From contig JBGANQ010000052.1 in the NCBI GenBank assembly GCA_044222245.1, forward strand, positions 1 to 64,000: DNA of 64,000 nucleotides, written 5' to 3'. The notes beneath the pieces are model-generated. The model did not search any database and had not been told where the DNA came from. It saw only the letters and a list, made by a program, of their open reading frames with translations. Shown piece after piece: positions 1 to 9,054 of the stretch (positions are counted from its first letter, which is position 1; every line of letters starts with the position of its first letter). Source of the DNA: CALFML01 sp044222245 (GTDB taxonomy: Bacteria; Myxococcota_A; Polyangia; Palsa-1104; JAEUJZ01). Position numbers and translations under genes: made by a program.

Positions 1-604
1 GAGCGTAGCCGGACGGCGGGGGGTAGCCCGGAGGGGGCACGTAGGTCGAGCCCGGGGTGCTGCCCGGCGGCGGGGCGTAGCCCGGAGGGGGCACGTAGGT
101 CGAGCCTGGGGCGCTGCCCGGCGGCGGCGCATAGCCGGGCTGGCCGCCGGACTCGGCGTAGACGCCCACGGCGAACGGTCCAAACCCTTCGCCGGTCTTG
201 GCCTGCAGGTGGAACTCGCCCGGCTCGGTGGGGCAGTAGCGCAGGGTGACATCCGGGCGCTCGGGCTTCTCGGTGGCGACGCGGTTGCCGCCGGGGCCCC
301 ACAGGTACAGGTACAGGTGCTTGACGCCGCCGCCGCCGAGGCCGGCGAACAGGTAGCACTGACCGGGCTGCAGCGGGATGTTCCAGTCGGTGTGGCCGTC
401 CTCCTGGGTGGAGGAGCTCTCATAGATCGGGGCGATGCGCTGCGCGGCGGGGTTGGCCTGCTGGACCATCGCGTCGACGCTGGGCGCCAGGGCTTCGGCG
501 GGGATGGCCCCGACCCCGGGGGACTGGGTGTGCGCGGAGCAGCCCAAGCCCAGCACCGTGAGCAGGGGGAGCCCGAGGGTCGCGAATGTAAAGACTGTTC
601 GCAT
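1..604 (-). CDS. Putative lipoprotein with C-terminal Pro/Gly/Tyr-rich repeats (partial, 3' end beyond window)
   Basis: The minus-strand frame opens at ATG 604-602 and stays open to the window edge (201 codons visible). An AAGGAG ribosome-binding site sits six bases upstream of the start. The N-terminus is a lipoprotein signal peptide ending in a lipobox-like LGLGC at about residues 18-22, so the product is probably anchored to a membrane through a lipidated Cys. The middle (about residues 60-145) looks like a compact beta-rich domain ending in YCPTEPGEF...VGVYAES. From about residue 150 the chain becomes a Gly-Tyr-Pro-Pro repeat that continues past the edge. I do not recognise a named family. 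The Pro-rich tail suggests an envelope or surface protein with a flexible extension, which is inference. Confidence 0.75.
   Translation of the reverse strand, partial: MRTVFTFATLGLPLLTVLGLGCSAHTQSPGVGAIPAEALAPSVDAMVQQANPAAQRIAPIYESSSTQEDGHTDWNIPLQPGQCYLFAGLGGGGVKHLYLYLWGPGGNRVATEKPERPDVTLRYCPTEPGEFHLQAKTGEGFGPFAVGVYAESGGQPGYAPPPGSAPGSTYVPPPGYAPPPGSTPGSTYVPPPGYPPPSGYA
23..130. repeat. 54-bp tandem repeat coding an 18-residue Pro/Gly unit
   Basis: Two nearly identical 54-bp units (23-76 and 77-130) encode the minus-strand unit GYAPPPGS-(A/T)-PGSTYVPPP. Degenerate partial units lie on either side. The period is a multiple of three, so copy-number change keeps the reading frame. The array continues toward the window edge. 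Confidence 0.85.
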
Positions 605-756
605 CTGTTTCTCCTTAATTAGGACCTGCCACCTAAGCGATGACCACTGCGGCGTGAGGATGGTTGTGCGATCAGGGTGCCAGGTTCTGCGGCGGGCGAC
701 CAGGGGCTCGCGGGCGTCGGCAGTTTCTGCCGCGGAGTGTGCGGACTTGGCCGCGC

Positions 757-1962
<1,206 letters not shown>

Positions 1963-2098
1963 GGGCTGGTCCCCATCTTAATGCCGCCAAACCGGTGCCG
2001 CACACAAAACTGTGCTAGCTCGGGTACCTAGGTGACGGTGAGCCGCGCGGCACCGGCAGTCTCCCAGTGTTTGAGGATTGGTCCGGCCAGTTGGCCCG

Positions 2099-3085
2099 CT
2101 AGGTGGACTGCCGCAGCCGCGCCGTCAGCGTCTCTTCCACCGCGACGATCGCCTTGCTGAAATCGGCGATACCCTGGGCCAGCTTGTCGCTCGCCATGCG
2201 GTTCTCCTCGTGCATGGCGCGGAAGCGCTCCTCGGTCATCGGGATGCGCTCGATGGTCATCTTCTTGCTCTGCGCCGGGTCGAGCTTGCGCGGCAGCGGG
2301 GCGCGGGTGTCGGCCAGCTCCTTGAGCAGCTTGGGCGCGATGGTGAGCAGGTCGCAGCCGGCGAGCTCGGTGATCTCGCCGAGGTTGCGGAAGCTCGCCC
2401 CCATGACCTCGGTCTTATAACCAAAGTGCTTGTAGTAATGAAAGATCTCGGTCACCGAGCGCACGCCCGGGTCCTCGACGGGGGGGTAGCTGGTGCGGCC
2501 TTCGGACTTGAGGTACCAGTCAAGGATGCGGCCGACAAACGGCGAGATGAGGGTCACCCCGGCCTCCGCACACGCCACCGCCTGGTGGATGCCGAACAGC
2601 AGGGTGAGGTTGCAGTGGATGCCCTCTTTCTCCAGCTGCTCGGCGGCGCGGATTCCCTCCCAGGTCGAGGCGATCTTGATGAGGATGCGCTCGCGGCCCT
2701 GGCCGTGCTCGGCGTACCGGTCGATGATCGAGTGCGCCTTCTTGATCGTCGCCGCGGTGTCAAACGACAGCCGCGCGTCGACCTCGGTCGAGACGCGGCC
2801 GGGGATGATCTTGAGGATGCGCAGCCCGAACTCGACCGCCAGCTGATCGAGCGCCGCGCTGGCCTGCTCGGCCTCGCTGGCGGTGCCGTGGCGCTGGCGC
2901 GCCCAGGAAAGAGCTCCATCGACGAGCTCGGCGTACTCGGACATCTGCGCTGCCGCCTGGACCAGGGACGGGTTGGTGGTCGCATCCGAGGGGCGAAACT
3001 TCTCGATCGAGAGAAAGTCGCCGGTGTCGGCAACGACCTTGGTCATCTCTTTGAGCTGTTCCAGAAGCGTGGGTGAGGTCGTCAT
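2099..3085 (-). CDS. tal: Transaldolase
   Basis: Transaldolase of the non-oxidative pentose phosphate pathway. It moves a dihydroxyacetone unit between sedoheptulose-7-phosphate and glyceraldehyde-3-phosphate in the cytosol. The 328-residue length matches the E. coli TalB class (about 317). The TNPSL motif lies near residue 35, and the Schiff-base lysine is in ILIKIASTWEG. The downstream CNLTLLFG and LISPFVGRILDW strands are characteristic. I chose ATG 3085 because an AAAGGAC ribosome-binding site precedes it and homology begins there. The frame is open further upstream to 3334, but that stretch is basic and low-complexity. It is divergent from greB across 263 bp. Confidence 0.95.
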   Translation of the reverse strand: MTTSPTLLEQLKEMTKVVADTGDFLSIEKFRPSDATTNPSLVQAAAQMSEYAELVDGALSWARQRHGTASEAEQASAALDQLAVEFGLRILKIIPGRVSTEVDARLSFDTAATIKKAHSIIDRYAEHGQGRERILIKIASTWEGIRAAEQLEKEGIHCNLTLLFGIHQAVACAEAGVTLISPFVGRILDWYLKSEGRTSYPPVEDPGVRSVTEIFHYYKHFGYKTEVMGASFRNLGEITELAGCDLLTIAPKLLKELADTRAPLPRKLDPAQSKKMTIERIPMTEERFRAMHEENRMASDKLAQGIADFSKAIVAVEETLTARLRQST

Positions 3086-3177
3086 GGCAGGTCCTTTGGC
3101 GCCAAGAAGAGCCGGCGGCGCCGGCCGGCAGATTGGTTGCGACTCCTGCCAGCTTACCCCGCAGGTGAGCCGCGGCA

Positions 3178-3205
3178 AGCTCGGCAAGTGCCTGTTTGCC
3201 GAGCT
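3178..3205. promoter_or_regulatory. 10-bp inverted repeat in the tal/greB divergent intergenic region
   Basis: AGCTCGGCAA at 3178-3187 and its exact reverse complement at 3196-3205 are separated by eight bases. The site lies about 93 bp upstream of the tal start and 144 bp upstream of greB, so it could be an operator or a leader stem-loop for either gene. No known factor is assigned. Confidence 0.35.
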
Positions 3206-3348
3206 CAAGCGGCTTGCGGCAAGATTAATTCTAGTCAGCAAGACCGGCGCGCCGCGCGTCGCTCGGGTGCCCAAACGGCGCGGCCCGCGCCCGGCCCGCC
3301 GTGCCTTTGCGAGTGCCCTTTGCGCGGCGCTCAAGCTAAGATAAGGCC

Positions 3349-3969
3349 GTGCCTGTTTCAGACGAAAAGCCAGCGAAACCGCCCGAAAAAAATTACATCA
3401 CCCCAGCCGGCTTCCGGCGTCTCCAGCGCGAGTTTGAGACGCTGCGCGGCCCCACCCGCCGCGAGGTCGTGCAGAAGCTCTCCGAAGCCGCGGCCGAGGG
3501 AGACCGCTCCGAGAACGCCGAGTACATCTACCGCAAGCGCCAGCTGCGCCAGATCGACAGCCGCATCCGCTTTCTGATGAAGCGCATGGCCATCGCCGAG
3601 GTCATCGACCCAAGCCAGCACAAGGGAAACAAGGTCACCTTCGGCTGCCAGGTGACGGTAGAGGACGACAGCGGCCGCCCGCTGCGCTACCAGATCGTCG
3701 GCGTCGACGAGAGCGAGCCCAAAGAGGGCCGCATCAGCTGGAGCTCGCCCATCGGCCGCGCGCTGGTCGGCAAGCAGGTCGATGACACCGTGTCGGTCCA
3801 GGTGGCGGCCGGCCACCGCGAGCTCACCATTGTCGAGATGAGCTTTCCCAGCGGCGAGATGGCCGGCGCCGATGGGACCTCGATCGCCGACGCGATGCTC
3901 GCCGCCCAGCGCGGCCTGGAAGAGAACCCTGACCCCACCGGCGAGACCGGCGACCTCGACGTCGGCTAG
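3349..3969 (+). CDS. greB: Transcription elongation factor GreB
   Basis: GreB rescues backtracked RNA polymerase by stimulating cleavage of the nascent RNA through the secondary channel. The N-terminal coiled coil (about residues 15-90) carries the acidic tip GDRSENAEY that positions the catalytic Mg2+. The C-terminal FKBP-like domain follows (VTFGCQVTVEDDSG; ISWSSPIGRALVGKQVDDTV). The YRKRQLRQIDSRIRFL pattern is GreB rather than GreA. The start codon is GTG. At 206 residues the protein is about 45 longer than E. coli GreB because of an acidic C-terminal tail. guaC follows 27 bp later on the same strand, so co-transcription is likely. Confidence 0.93.
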   Translation: MPVSDEKPAKPPEKNYITPAGFRRLQREFETLRGPTRREVVQKLSEAAAEGDRSENAEYIYRKRQLRQIDSRIRFLMKRMAIAEVIDPSQHKGNKVTFGCQVTVEDDSGRPLRYQIVGVDESEPKEGRISWSSPIGRALVGKQVDDTVSVQVAAGHRELTIVEMSFPSGEMAGADGTSIADAMLAAQRGLEENPDPTGETGDLDVG

Positions 3970-3996
3970 CCCCAAGCCTTGGAGAAGCAAAGTTAG

Positions 3997-5034
3997 ATGT
4001 TCCCGCGCGGAATCACATTCGACGACGTCCTGCTCGTGCCCGGCTACAACGGAATCCGCTCCCGCCAGGGAGTCACCACCGACGTGAGCCTTGGCCACTG
4101 CGCGCTGCGCATCCCGGTGCTGTCGGCCAACATGGACACCATCACCGGCGGTGCCATGGCGACGGCGATGGCCAAGCTCGGGGGCCTGGGCATCCTGCAT
4201 CGCTTCATGTCCATTGAGGCCAACGTCAACGAGTACAAAAAGGCCCGCGAGGCCGGTCCGGTGGGGGTCAGCATCGGCGTCTCGGGCGACAGCATGGAGC
4301 GCGCCGAGGCCCTCATCAGCGCCGGCGCTGACCTTGTGTGTGTCGACGTCGCGCACGGCCACAGCAAGATGGTCAACCAGACCCTGCGCGCCCTGCGCGA
4401 GCGCTTCGGCGACAACATCTGCATCATCGCCGGCAACGTCGCCACCTACGCCGGCGCCGACTACCTGGCGGCGGCGGGGGCCGACGTCATCAAGGTCGGC
4501 ATCGGCCCGGGCTCGGTGTGCACCACGCGCCTCAAGACCGGCTTCGGGGTGCCGCAGCTTAGCGCCATCCTCGACTGCCGCAAGGTCGACCGGCCGATCG
4601 TCTCGGACGGCGGCATCCGCACCCCGGGCGACGCGGTCAAGGCGCTGGCCGCCGGCGCCGCGTGCGTGATGCTCGGCGGCATGCTCGCCGGCACCCAGGA
4701 GACCCCGGGCGAGAAGGTGGCGCGCTCGACGGCGGACGGCAAGCTGACCTATGTGAAGATCTTCCGCGGCATGGCCTCGCGCGAGGCGCAGGAAGAGTAC
4801 ATGGGGGCGATGGCCGACTGGAAGACCGCCGAGGGCATCAGCATCGAGGTGCCGCTGCGCGGCTCGGTCGTCGAGGTCATCTCGGACGTCATGGGCGGCA
4901 TCCGCTCGGGCATGACTTACTGCGGGGCCAAGGATCTGAAAGAGCTGCAGCGCAAGGCGCAGTTCATGGAGATCTCGCGCAGCGCGATGGACGAGGGGCT
5001 GCCGCACGCCGTGCTGCGCAGCACCAACCGATAG
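3997..5034 (+). CDS. guaC: GMP reductase-type enzyme of the IMPDH/GMPR family
   Basis: A TIM-barrel oxidoreductase of purine nucleotide metabolism. The catalytic loop GIGPGSVCTTR carries the nucleophilic Cys, and the phosphate-binding strands are VSDGGIRTPGDAVKAL and CVMLGGMLAG. There is no CBS-domain pair between barrel strands (345 residues rather than about 490). The IMPDH flap Arg-Tyr dyad (usually in an RYF motif) is absent: the flap reads YMGAMADWKTAEGISIEVPL, close in pattern to E. coli GuaC. This favours NADPH-dependent conversion of GMP to IMP. The N-terminus (ITFDDVLLVPGYN) and the C-terminus (YCGAKDLKELQ) resemble IMP dehydrogenases, so activity should be tested rather than assumed. 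It ends one base before the convergent SRPBCC gene. Confidence 0.8.
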   Translation: MFPRGITFDDVLLVPGYNGIRSRQGVTTDVSLGHCALRIPVLSANMDTITGGAMATAMAKLGGLGILHRFMSIEANVNEYKKAREAGPVGVSIGVSGDSMERAEALISAGADLVCVDVAHGHSKMVNQTLRALRERFGDNICIIAGNVATYAGADYLAAAGADVIKVGIGPGSVCTTRLKTGFGVPQLSAILDCRKVDRPIVSDGGIRTPGDAVKALAAGAACVMLGGMLAGTQETPGEKVARSTADGKLTYVKIFRGMASREAQEEYMGAMADWKTAEGISIEVPLRGSVVEVISDVMGGIRSGMTYCGAKDLKELQRKAQFMEISRSAMDEGLPHAVLRSTNR

Positions 5035-5514
5035 CTAGCGGGCCTGCTCGCACTGCGCCTTGAGCTGCTGCAGGCAGTCGCTCATCGCGGCGTTCATAAA
5101 CACCTTGATGAGCAGCGCCGTGACCGGGGCGATGAGCAGGTTGCGCGCGGTGCAGGTATAGGTCCAGGTGATGCGGGTGCTCTTGTCGTCGCCGGTATAC
5201 ACCCAGCGGCCGCCGGCGGCGCTCACCAGCAGGCTGAGCGGCGGGCGCAGGCCCGTCATCTGATAGGCGAACACCGAGGGGCGCTCGAACTCGACGAAGT
5301 TTTCGTCGAGCACCGAGTTGTCCGTCATCTGCAGGTGGCGCACCGAGCCGGCCTTGATGACGTCGCCGCCGCCGACCAGCTCGACCGCCTTGACGCCCGG
5401 GATCGGGCCCTTGCCGCGAAAGATGCGGGGCAGGGTGCCGGGGGCGGTGGCCTGGGCAAACACTTGCTCGCGACCGCGAGCTATATCGACGCTGACCTGA
5501 GTTTTGATGTCCAT
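5035..5514 (-). CDS. SRPBCC (START-like) family protein
   Basis: A 159-residue single-domain protein with the polyketide-cyclase/START pattern. The N-terminal strand (VSVDIARGREQVFAQATAP) is followed by beta-strands with GGGDVIKAGSVRHLQMTDNSVLDENFVEFERP. A central ITWTYTCTARN strand and a long C-terminal helix (LIKVFMNAAMSDCLQQLKAQ) complete the fold. Such folds bind hydrophobic ligands in a deep pocket; the ligand cannot be read from sequence. No signal peptide is seen, so it is probably cytosolic. Its stop codon directly abuts the guaC stop on the other strand. Confidence 0.75.
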   Translation of the reverse strand: MDIKTQVSVDIARGREQVFAQATAPGTLPRIFRGKGPIPGVKAVELVGGGDVIKAGSVRHLQMTDNSVLDENFVEFERPSVFAYQMTGLRPPLSLLVSAAGGRWVYTGDDKSTRITWTYTCTARNLLIAPVTALLIKVFMNAAMSDCLQQLKAQCEQAR

Positions 5515-5691
5515 TATTGGTCGTTTAGCGTAGCGCGTTTGCCGATAAATGACGATGGCGATTTGCCGGGCGGGTTTTCTCTCGCGCCTGGGCGCGGTTG
5601 GCAGCGCCTTCCCTCGGGCGCCGCCGCTCGCCGCGGCGGGACCTCGGGCGGGGGTCGCCAGGGGCCGCCAGGGTGATTACACTGAGAGACC

Positions 5692-6714
5692 ATGAGCAAC
5701 GACAAGCTCCTCAGCGTCACCCCGCTGGGGTTTCCCTGGCAGACCGCGGACCCGTTCCTGTTCTGCGTGCACCACGACGACGCCTATCCGGCGGGCAACG
5801 CGCAGCTTGGACCTGCGGCATCGCTCGCCGGGCGCAACCTCGGGCAGGACTTTGCCGGCAAGGACGGCTGGCGCATGTATCACGGCGACGTCGTACCGGG
5901 GTTTCCCCAGCACCCGCACCGCGGCTTTGAGACGGTGACGATCGTGCGCCGCGGGGTCATCGACCACTCCGACTCGCTCGGGGCGCGGGCGCGCTTTGGC
6001 GGCGGCGACGTGCAGTGGCTGACCGCCGGCAGCGGCATCGTGCACGCCGAGATGTTTCCGCTGCTTGCCAGCGACCGGCCAAATCCGCTCGAGCTGTTCC
6101 AGATCTGGCTCAACCTGCCGAGCGCCGACAAGCTGGTCGCGCCGCACTTCACCATGCTGTGGCACGAGTCGATCCCGCGCCTGCAGCACCGCGACGCCGC
6201 GGGCCGCACCACTGAGCTGGCAGTCATCGCCGGCCGCTTCCCGGGCGCCGCGGCGCCGCCAGCTCCGCCGCCGCGCTCGTGGGCAGCGCGACCGGATACC
6301 GACCTGGCGATCTGGACGCTGAAGCTCGCGCCCGGGGCGAGCTTCACGCTGCCGCCGGCGGCGCGCGGGACCAACCGCACGCTCTACTTTTTCCGCGGCA
6401 GCGCCTTGCGGCTGGCCGAGCGCGCGCTGCCGCCCAAGGTCAGCGTAAAGCTGCGCGCCGAGGCCGAGGTGACGCTGGAAAACGGGGCCGAGGAGAGCGA
6501 GCTGCTGCTGCTCCAGGGGCGGCCGATCGGCGAGCCGGTCGCCCAGCACGGGCCGTTCGTGATGAACACCCGCGCCGAGATCGAAAAGGCGTTCTCCGAC
6601 TACCAGCGCACCCGCTTTGGCGGCTGGCCGTGGCCAAGCGACGGTCCCGTGAGCCCCCCCGAGCAGGGCCGCTTCGCCCGCCATGCCGACGGTCGCATCG
6701 AGAACCGCGACTAG
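5692..6714 (+). CDS. Pirin family protein (cupin)
   Basis: A bicupin of the pirin family. All four metal ligands of the N-terminal cupin are visible: His74 and His76 in HPHRGFETV, then His118 and Glu120 in SGIVHAEM. Some pirins are Fe-dependent quercetin dioxygenases, others regulate enzymes or transcription, so the function here is open. At 340 residues it is longer than the typical 230-290 because of an Ala/Pro-rich insertion between the cupins (about residues 190-205) and a C-terminal extension containing RTRFGGWPWP, a motif common at the end of pirins. The gene stands alone, between a minus-strand SRPBCC gene and a convergent thioredoxin-like gene. Confidence 0.88.
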   Translation: MSNDKLLSVTPLGFPWQTADPFLFCVHHDDAYPAGNAQLGPAASLAGRNLGQDFAGKDGWRMYHGDVVPGFPQHPHRGFETVTIVRRGVIDHSDSLGARARFGGGDVQWLTAGSGIVHAEMFPLLASDRPNPLELFQIWLNLPSADKLVAPHFTMLWHESIPRLQHRDAAGRTTELAVIAGRFPGAAAPPAPPPRSWAARPDTDLAIWTLKLAPGASFTLPPAARGTNRTLYFFRGSALRLAERALPPKVSVKLRAEAEVTLENGAEESELLLLQGRPIGEPVAQHGPFVMNTRAEIEKAFSDYQRTRFGGWPWPSDGPVSPPEQGRFARHADGRIENRD

Positions 6715-6726
6715 CCGCCGGCCGGG

Positions 6727-7353
6727 CTAACGCGGGGCCGCCGGCGCCTTGCCCGGGGCCTCGTGCAGGACCGTGCTCAGCACCTCCAGCATCTCGCTGT
6801 AGATGCGGTCGCAGTCCCGGTGCGCCGGGTCGCTGCTCGGGTGCAGCTCGCCGCCGCGGTGGACCCAGCGGATGAGGCCCTGGCGGTCGATGAGGAAGCT
6901 GGCCGAAGTATAGTCGCGCTTGCCACCGGCCAGCCACCAGCGCCGCAGCACCGCCCAGTCGGCATCAATGGCGATGGGAAAGCGCGCCTCGTGCTCCAGG
7001 GCCGCCTTTTGCACCATCTGGGTCATCTCCGGGGTGATCGGCGCCGCCGGCTTGGGGTGGTAGACGCCGACCACCACCAGCCCTTCCTTCTGGTGCTCCT
7101 CGTAGAGGCGGCCCAGGCTCGGCAGGGCGCCGCTGCACATCGGACAGGCGTCGCTCCACCAGCGCACCAGCACCACCTTGCCGCGCAGCTCGCCCGGCGG
7201 CGGCCCGAGCCAGCGCAGCTCCGCCCACGAGCGCATCGGGGTGCCGACCAGCTCCTGCCCCTGGCTTGGAGCAGCGGGGGCGGCGGTTGCGGAGTCGGCC
7301 AGCAGCCAGGTGAGCAGCAGCCAGCAAGCAAGCAAGCGGGGCGTGGAGCGCAT
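6727..7353 (-). CDS. Secreted TlpA-like thioredoxin-fold protein
   Basis: A 208-residue exported protein. The hydrophobic segment at residues 6-25 is a signal peptide with a probable cleavage after TATA. The thioredoxin fold follows: the strand KVVLVRWWSDACPMC brings the active-site CPMC (Cys70, Cys73). A central strand (LVVVGVYHP) and the RDYTSASFLIDRQGLIRWVHRGGEL strand with its conserved turn come next. It is probably a periplasmic disulfide reductase or peroxiredoxin-like protein of the TlpA/ResA group. I prefer ATG 7353 over the in-frame ATG at 7368 because AGAGGG lies seven bases upstream of it. It has no obvious cytochrome-maturation partner nearby. Confidence 0.82.
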   Translation of the reverse strand: MRSTPRLLACWLLLTWLLADSATAAPAAPSQGQELVGTPMRSWAELRWLGPPPGELRGKVVLVRWWSDACPMCSGALPSLGRLYEEHQKEGLVVVGVYHPKPAAPITPEMTQMVQKAALEHEARFPIAIDADWAVLRRWWLAGGKRDYTSASFLIDRQGLIRWVHRGGELHPSSDPAHRDCDRIYSEMLEVLSTVLHEAPGKAPAAPR

Positions 7354-7562
7354 CGGGGTCCCTCTCATCTCGTGGTGCCTCTCAGGCTGTCTCTCATGGT
7401 GCCTCAGCGAGCCGGGTCAGCAAGGGCGGGCGCGGCGTAGCGACCGCCGCTGCTTGAGGCGGACGCGACCAGATTTTATGCAGCCGAGGGCCAAGACGTA
7501 CCGAACTCCGCAGCAGACCAGTGTGGTATCACGCCGCACATCACTTGGATGGAGGTTCGGAT

Positions 7563-8219
7563 ATGTTGAAAACTGTTGCTCTGGTTGCTGTTGTGCTGAT
7601 TGCAGTCCTCTTGGTGGTGATCGTGACCCGCCCGGACACCTACCACGTCCAGCGCACGACGGTCATCGCCGCGCCGCCGGCGCTCTCCTTCAGTCTGGTC
7701 AACGACTTTCACCAGTGGGCGCCGTGGTCGCCGTGGGGCAAGCTCGACCCGAACATGAAGCAGACCTACGACGGGCCGTCCGCGGGGGTGGGGGCGAGCT
7801 ACTTCTGGTCGGGAAACGACAAGGTCGGCGAAGGCCGCATGACCATCACCCAGAGCGTTCCCCCCGAGCGCATCGTCATCAAGCTGGAGTTCATCAAGCC
7901 CTGGGAAGGAAACAGCGTCACCAAGTTCACCTTCGAGCCCCAGGGCCAGGCCACCCAGGTCAGCTGGGTCATGGACGGCACCAGCACCTTCATGAGCAAG
8001 GCGTTCTCGCTGGTCATGAACATGGACCGCATGATCGGCAACGATTTCGAAAAGGGACTCGCCCAGCTCAAGAGCACGGCCGAGACCGCGGTTCGCGAGC
8101 GCGCCGCCGCAGCGGCTGCAGCGCCGCCCGCCGACCCGGCCATAGCGCCCCCAGTCGCGCCGCCGAGCGCGCTCAAGCCGGACGCGCCGGCGCAAAACCC
8201 GCCCCCGCCGGCTCCCTAG
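7563..8219 (+). CDS. Membrane-anchored SRPBCC family protein
   Basis: A 218-residue protein with one N-terminal transmembrane segment (about residues 3-20, VALVAVVLIAVLLVVIV) followed by an SRPBCC domain. The domain shows the typical opening (HVQRTTVIAAPPALSFSLVNDFHQWAPWSPW) and strands GRMTITQSVPPERIVIKLEF and ATQVSWVMDG. The C-terminal 35 residues are Ala/Pro-rich and probably disordered. ATG 7563 is chosen because GGAGG lies eight to twelve bases upstream; a GTG 14 codons earlier is possible but has no such site. The fold suggests binding of a hydrophobic ligand outside the cytoplasmic membrane; the ligand is unknown. Confidence 0.8.
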   Translation: MLKTVALVAVVLIAVLLVVIVTRPDTYHVQRTTVIAAPPALSFSLVNDFHQWAPWSPWGKLDPNMKQTYDGPSAGVGASYFWSGNDKVGEGRMTITQSVPPERIVIKLEFIKPWEGNSVTKFTFEPQGQATQVSWVMDGTSTFMSKAFSLVMNMDRMIGNDFEKGLAQLKSTAETAVRERAAAAAAAPPADPAIAPPVAPPSALKPDAPAQNPPPPAP

Positions 8220-8285
8220 GCCGCGGCCACGGCGTGGGCGGAGAACGATGGACGCGCTCACCGTAGCTGAAGTACATAAGGTGAG

Positions 8286-9041
8286 TTGCGTCCTTCACCT
8301 GCGGCTTCGGATTTGGCCTCTTACTCAGAGGTTCAGCGCGCGTATCACCGTCGCGCCGACGCCGACCATTTTGCCTGGCAGACCGCCGGACCCTACTTTG
8401 CAGCGACGGAGGCGGCGCTGCTGTCGGCGATCGCGCTCGGTCCCAAGGAGCGGCTCCTGGAGATCGGGGCGGGGGAGGGCGGCAACCTGTTTCACCTGCG
8501 CGGGCAGGGCGGCTACCACCTGGGTGTGGACTTCTCGCCGCAGAAGGCGGCGTTTGCCCGCCGCGCCACCGGGGCCGAGCTGCTCGCCGCCGACGCCGGG
8601 GCGCTGCCGCTGGCCGATGGCTGCTTCGACGTCGTGCTCATCCGCGACCTGCTGCACCACCTGCCCGATCGGCCGGCGGCGCTGGCCGAGGCGCACCGCG
8701 TGCTGCGCCCGGCCGGCCGGCTGTTCCTCATCGAGCCCAACGCCTTCTCGCCGCTCGCCCTTCTGCAGGCGCTGACCATAAAGGCCGAGCGCGGCATCCT
8801 GCGCTCGACGGCCGAGCGCCTGCGCGGCGAGCTGCAGGCCGCCGGCTTCGCGATCACCGCGGCGCAGGCCGAGCAGGCGCTGCCGCTCATGCGCGTGTTG
8901 CTCAACCCTCGGCTCGGGTGGCCGCAGCTCGGCGCGCGGCCCGCGGTGACCGGCGCCCTGGACGCGCTGGAGCAGGCGGCGCGGTGGGTGATCCCGCGGC
9001 GGCTCTGGCTGTACCTAAGCTTTCAAGCAGTGCGCATCTAG
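8286..9041 (+). CDS. Class I SAM-dependent methyltransferase
   Basis: A 251-residue Rossmann-fold methyltransferase. Motif I is LLEIGAGEGGN (residues 58-67), the acidic motif II residue is in LGVDFSP, and the post-motif strand FDVVLIRDLLHHLPDRPAAL is the Methyltransf_11 type. The start is a TTG preceded by AAGGTGAG, which makes expression plausible though not strong. It opens a same-strand run: fcl begins 13 bp after its stop, followed by gmd, a methyltransferase-glycosyltransferase fusion and another methyltransferase. It therefore probably modifies a glycan or glycolipid built from GDP-fucose, but the acceptor is unknown. Confidence 0.82.
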   Translation: MRPSPAASDLASYSEVQRAYHRRADADHFAWQTAGPYFAATEAALLSAIALGPKERLLEIGAGEGGNLFHLRGQGGYHLGVDFSPQKAAFARRATGAELLAADAGALPLADGCFDVVLIRDLLHHLPDRPAALAEAHRVLRPAGRLFLIEPNAFSPLALLQALTIKAERGILRSTAERLRGELQAAGFAITAAQAEQALPLMRVLLNPRLGWPQLGARPAVTGALDALEQAARWVIPRRLWLYLSFQAVRI

Positions 9042-9054
9042 GCGCCAAGGCACA

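Noticed and set aside
3358..5007. A 549-codon open frame on the minus strand opposite greB and guaC
   Set aside because: Its translation is His/Ala/Arg/Asp-rich and has no family pattern. It is the antisense of two clearly conserved genes, as is common in very GC-rich DNA.
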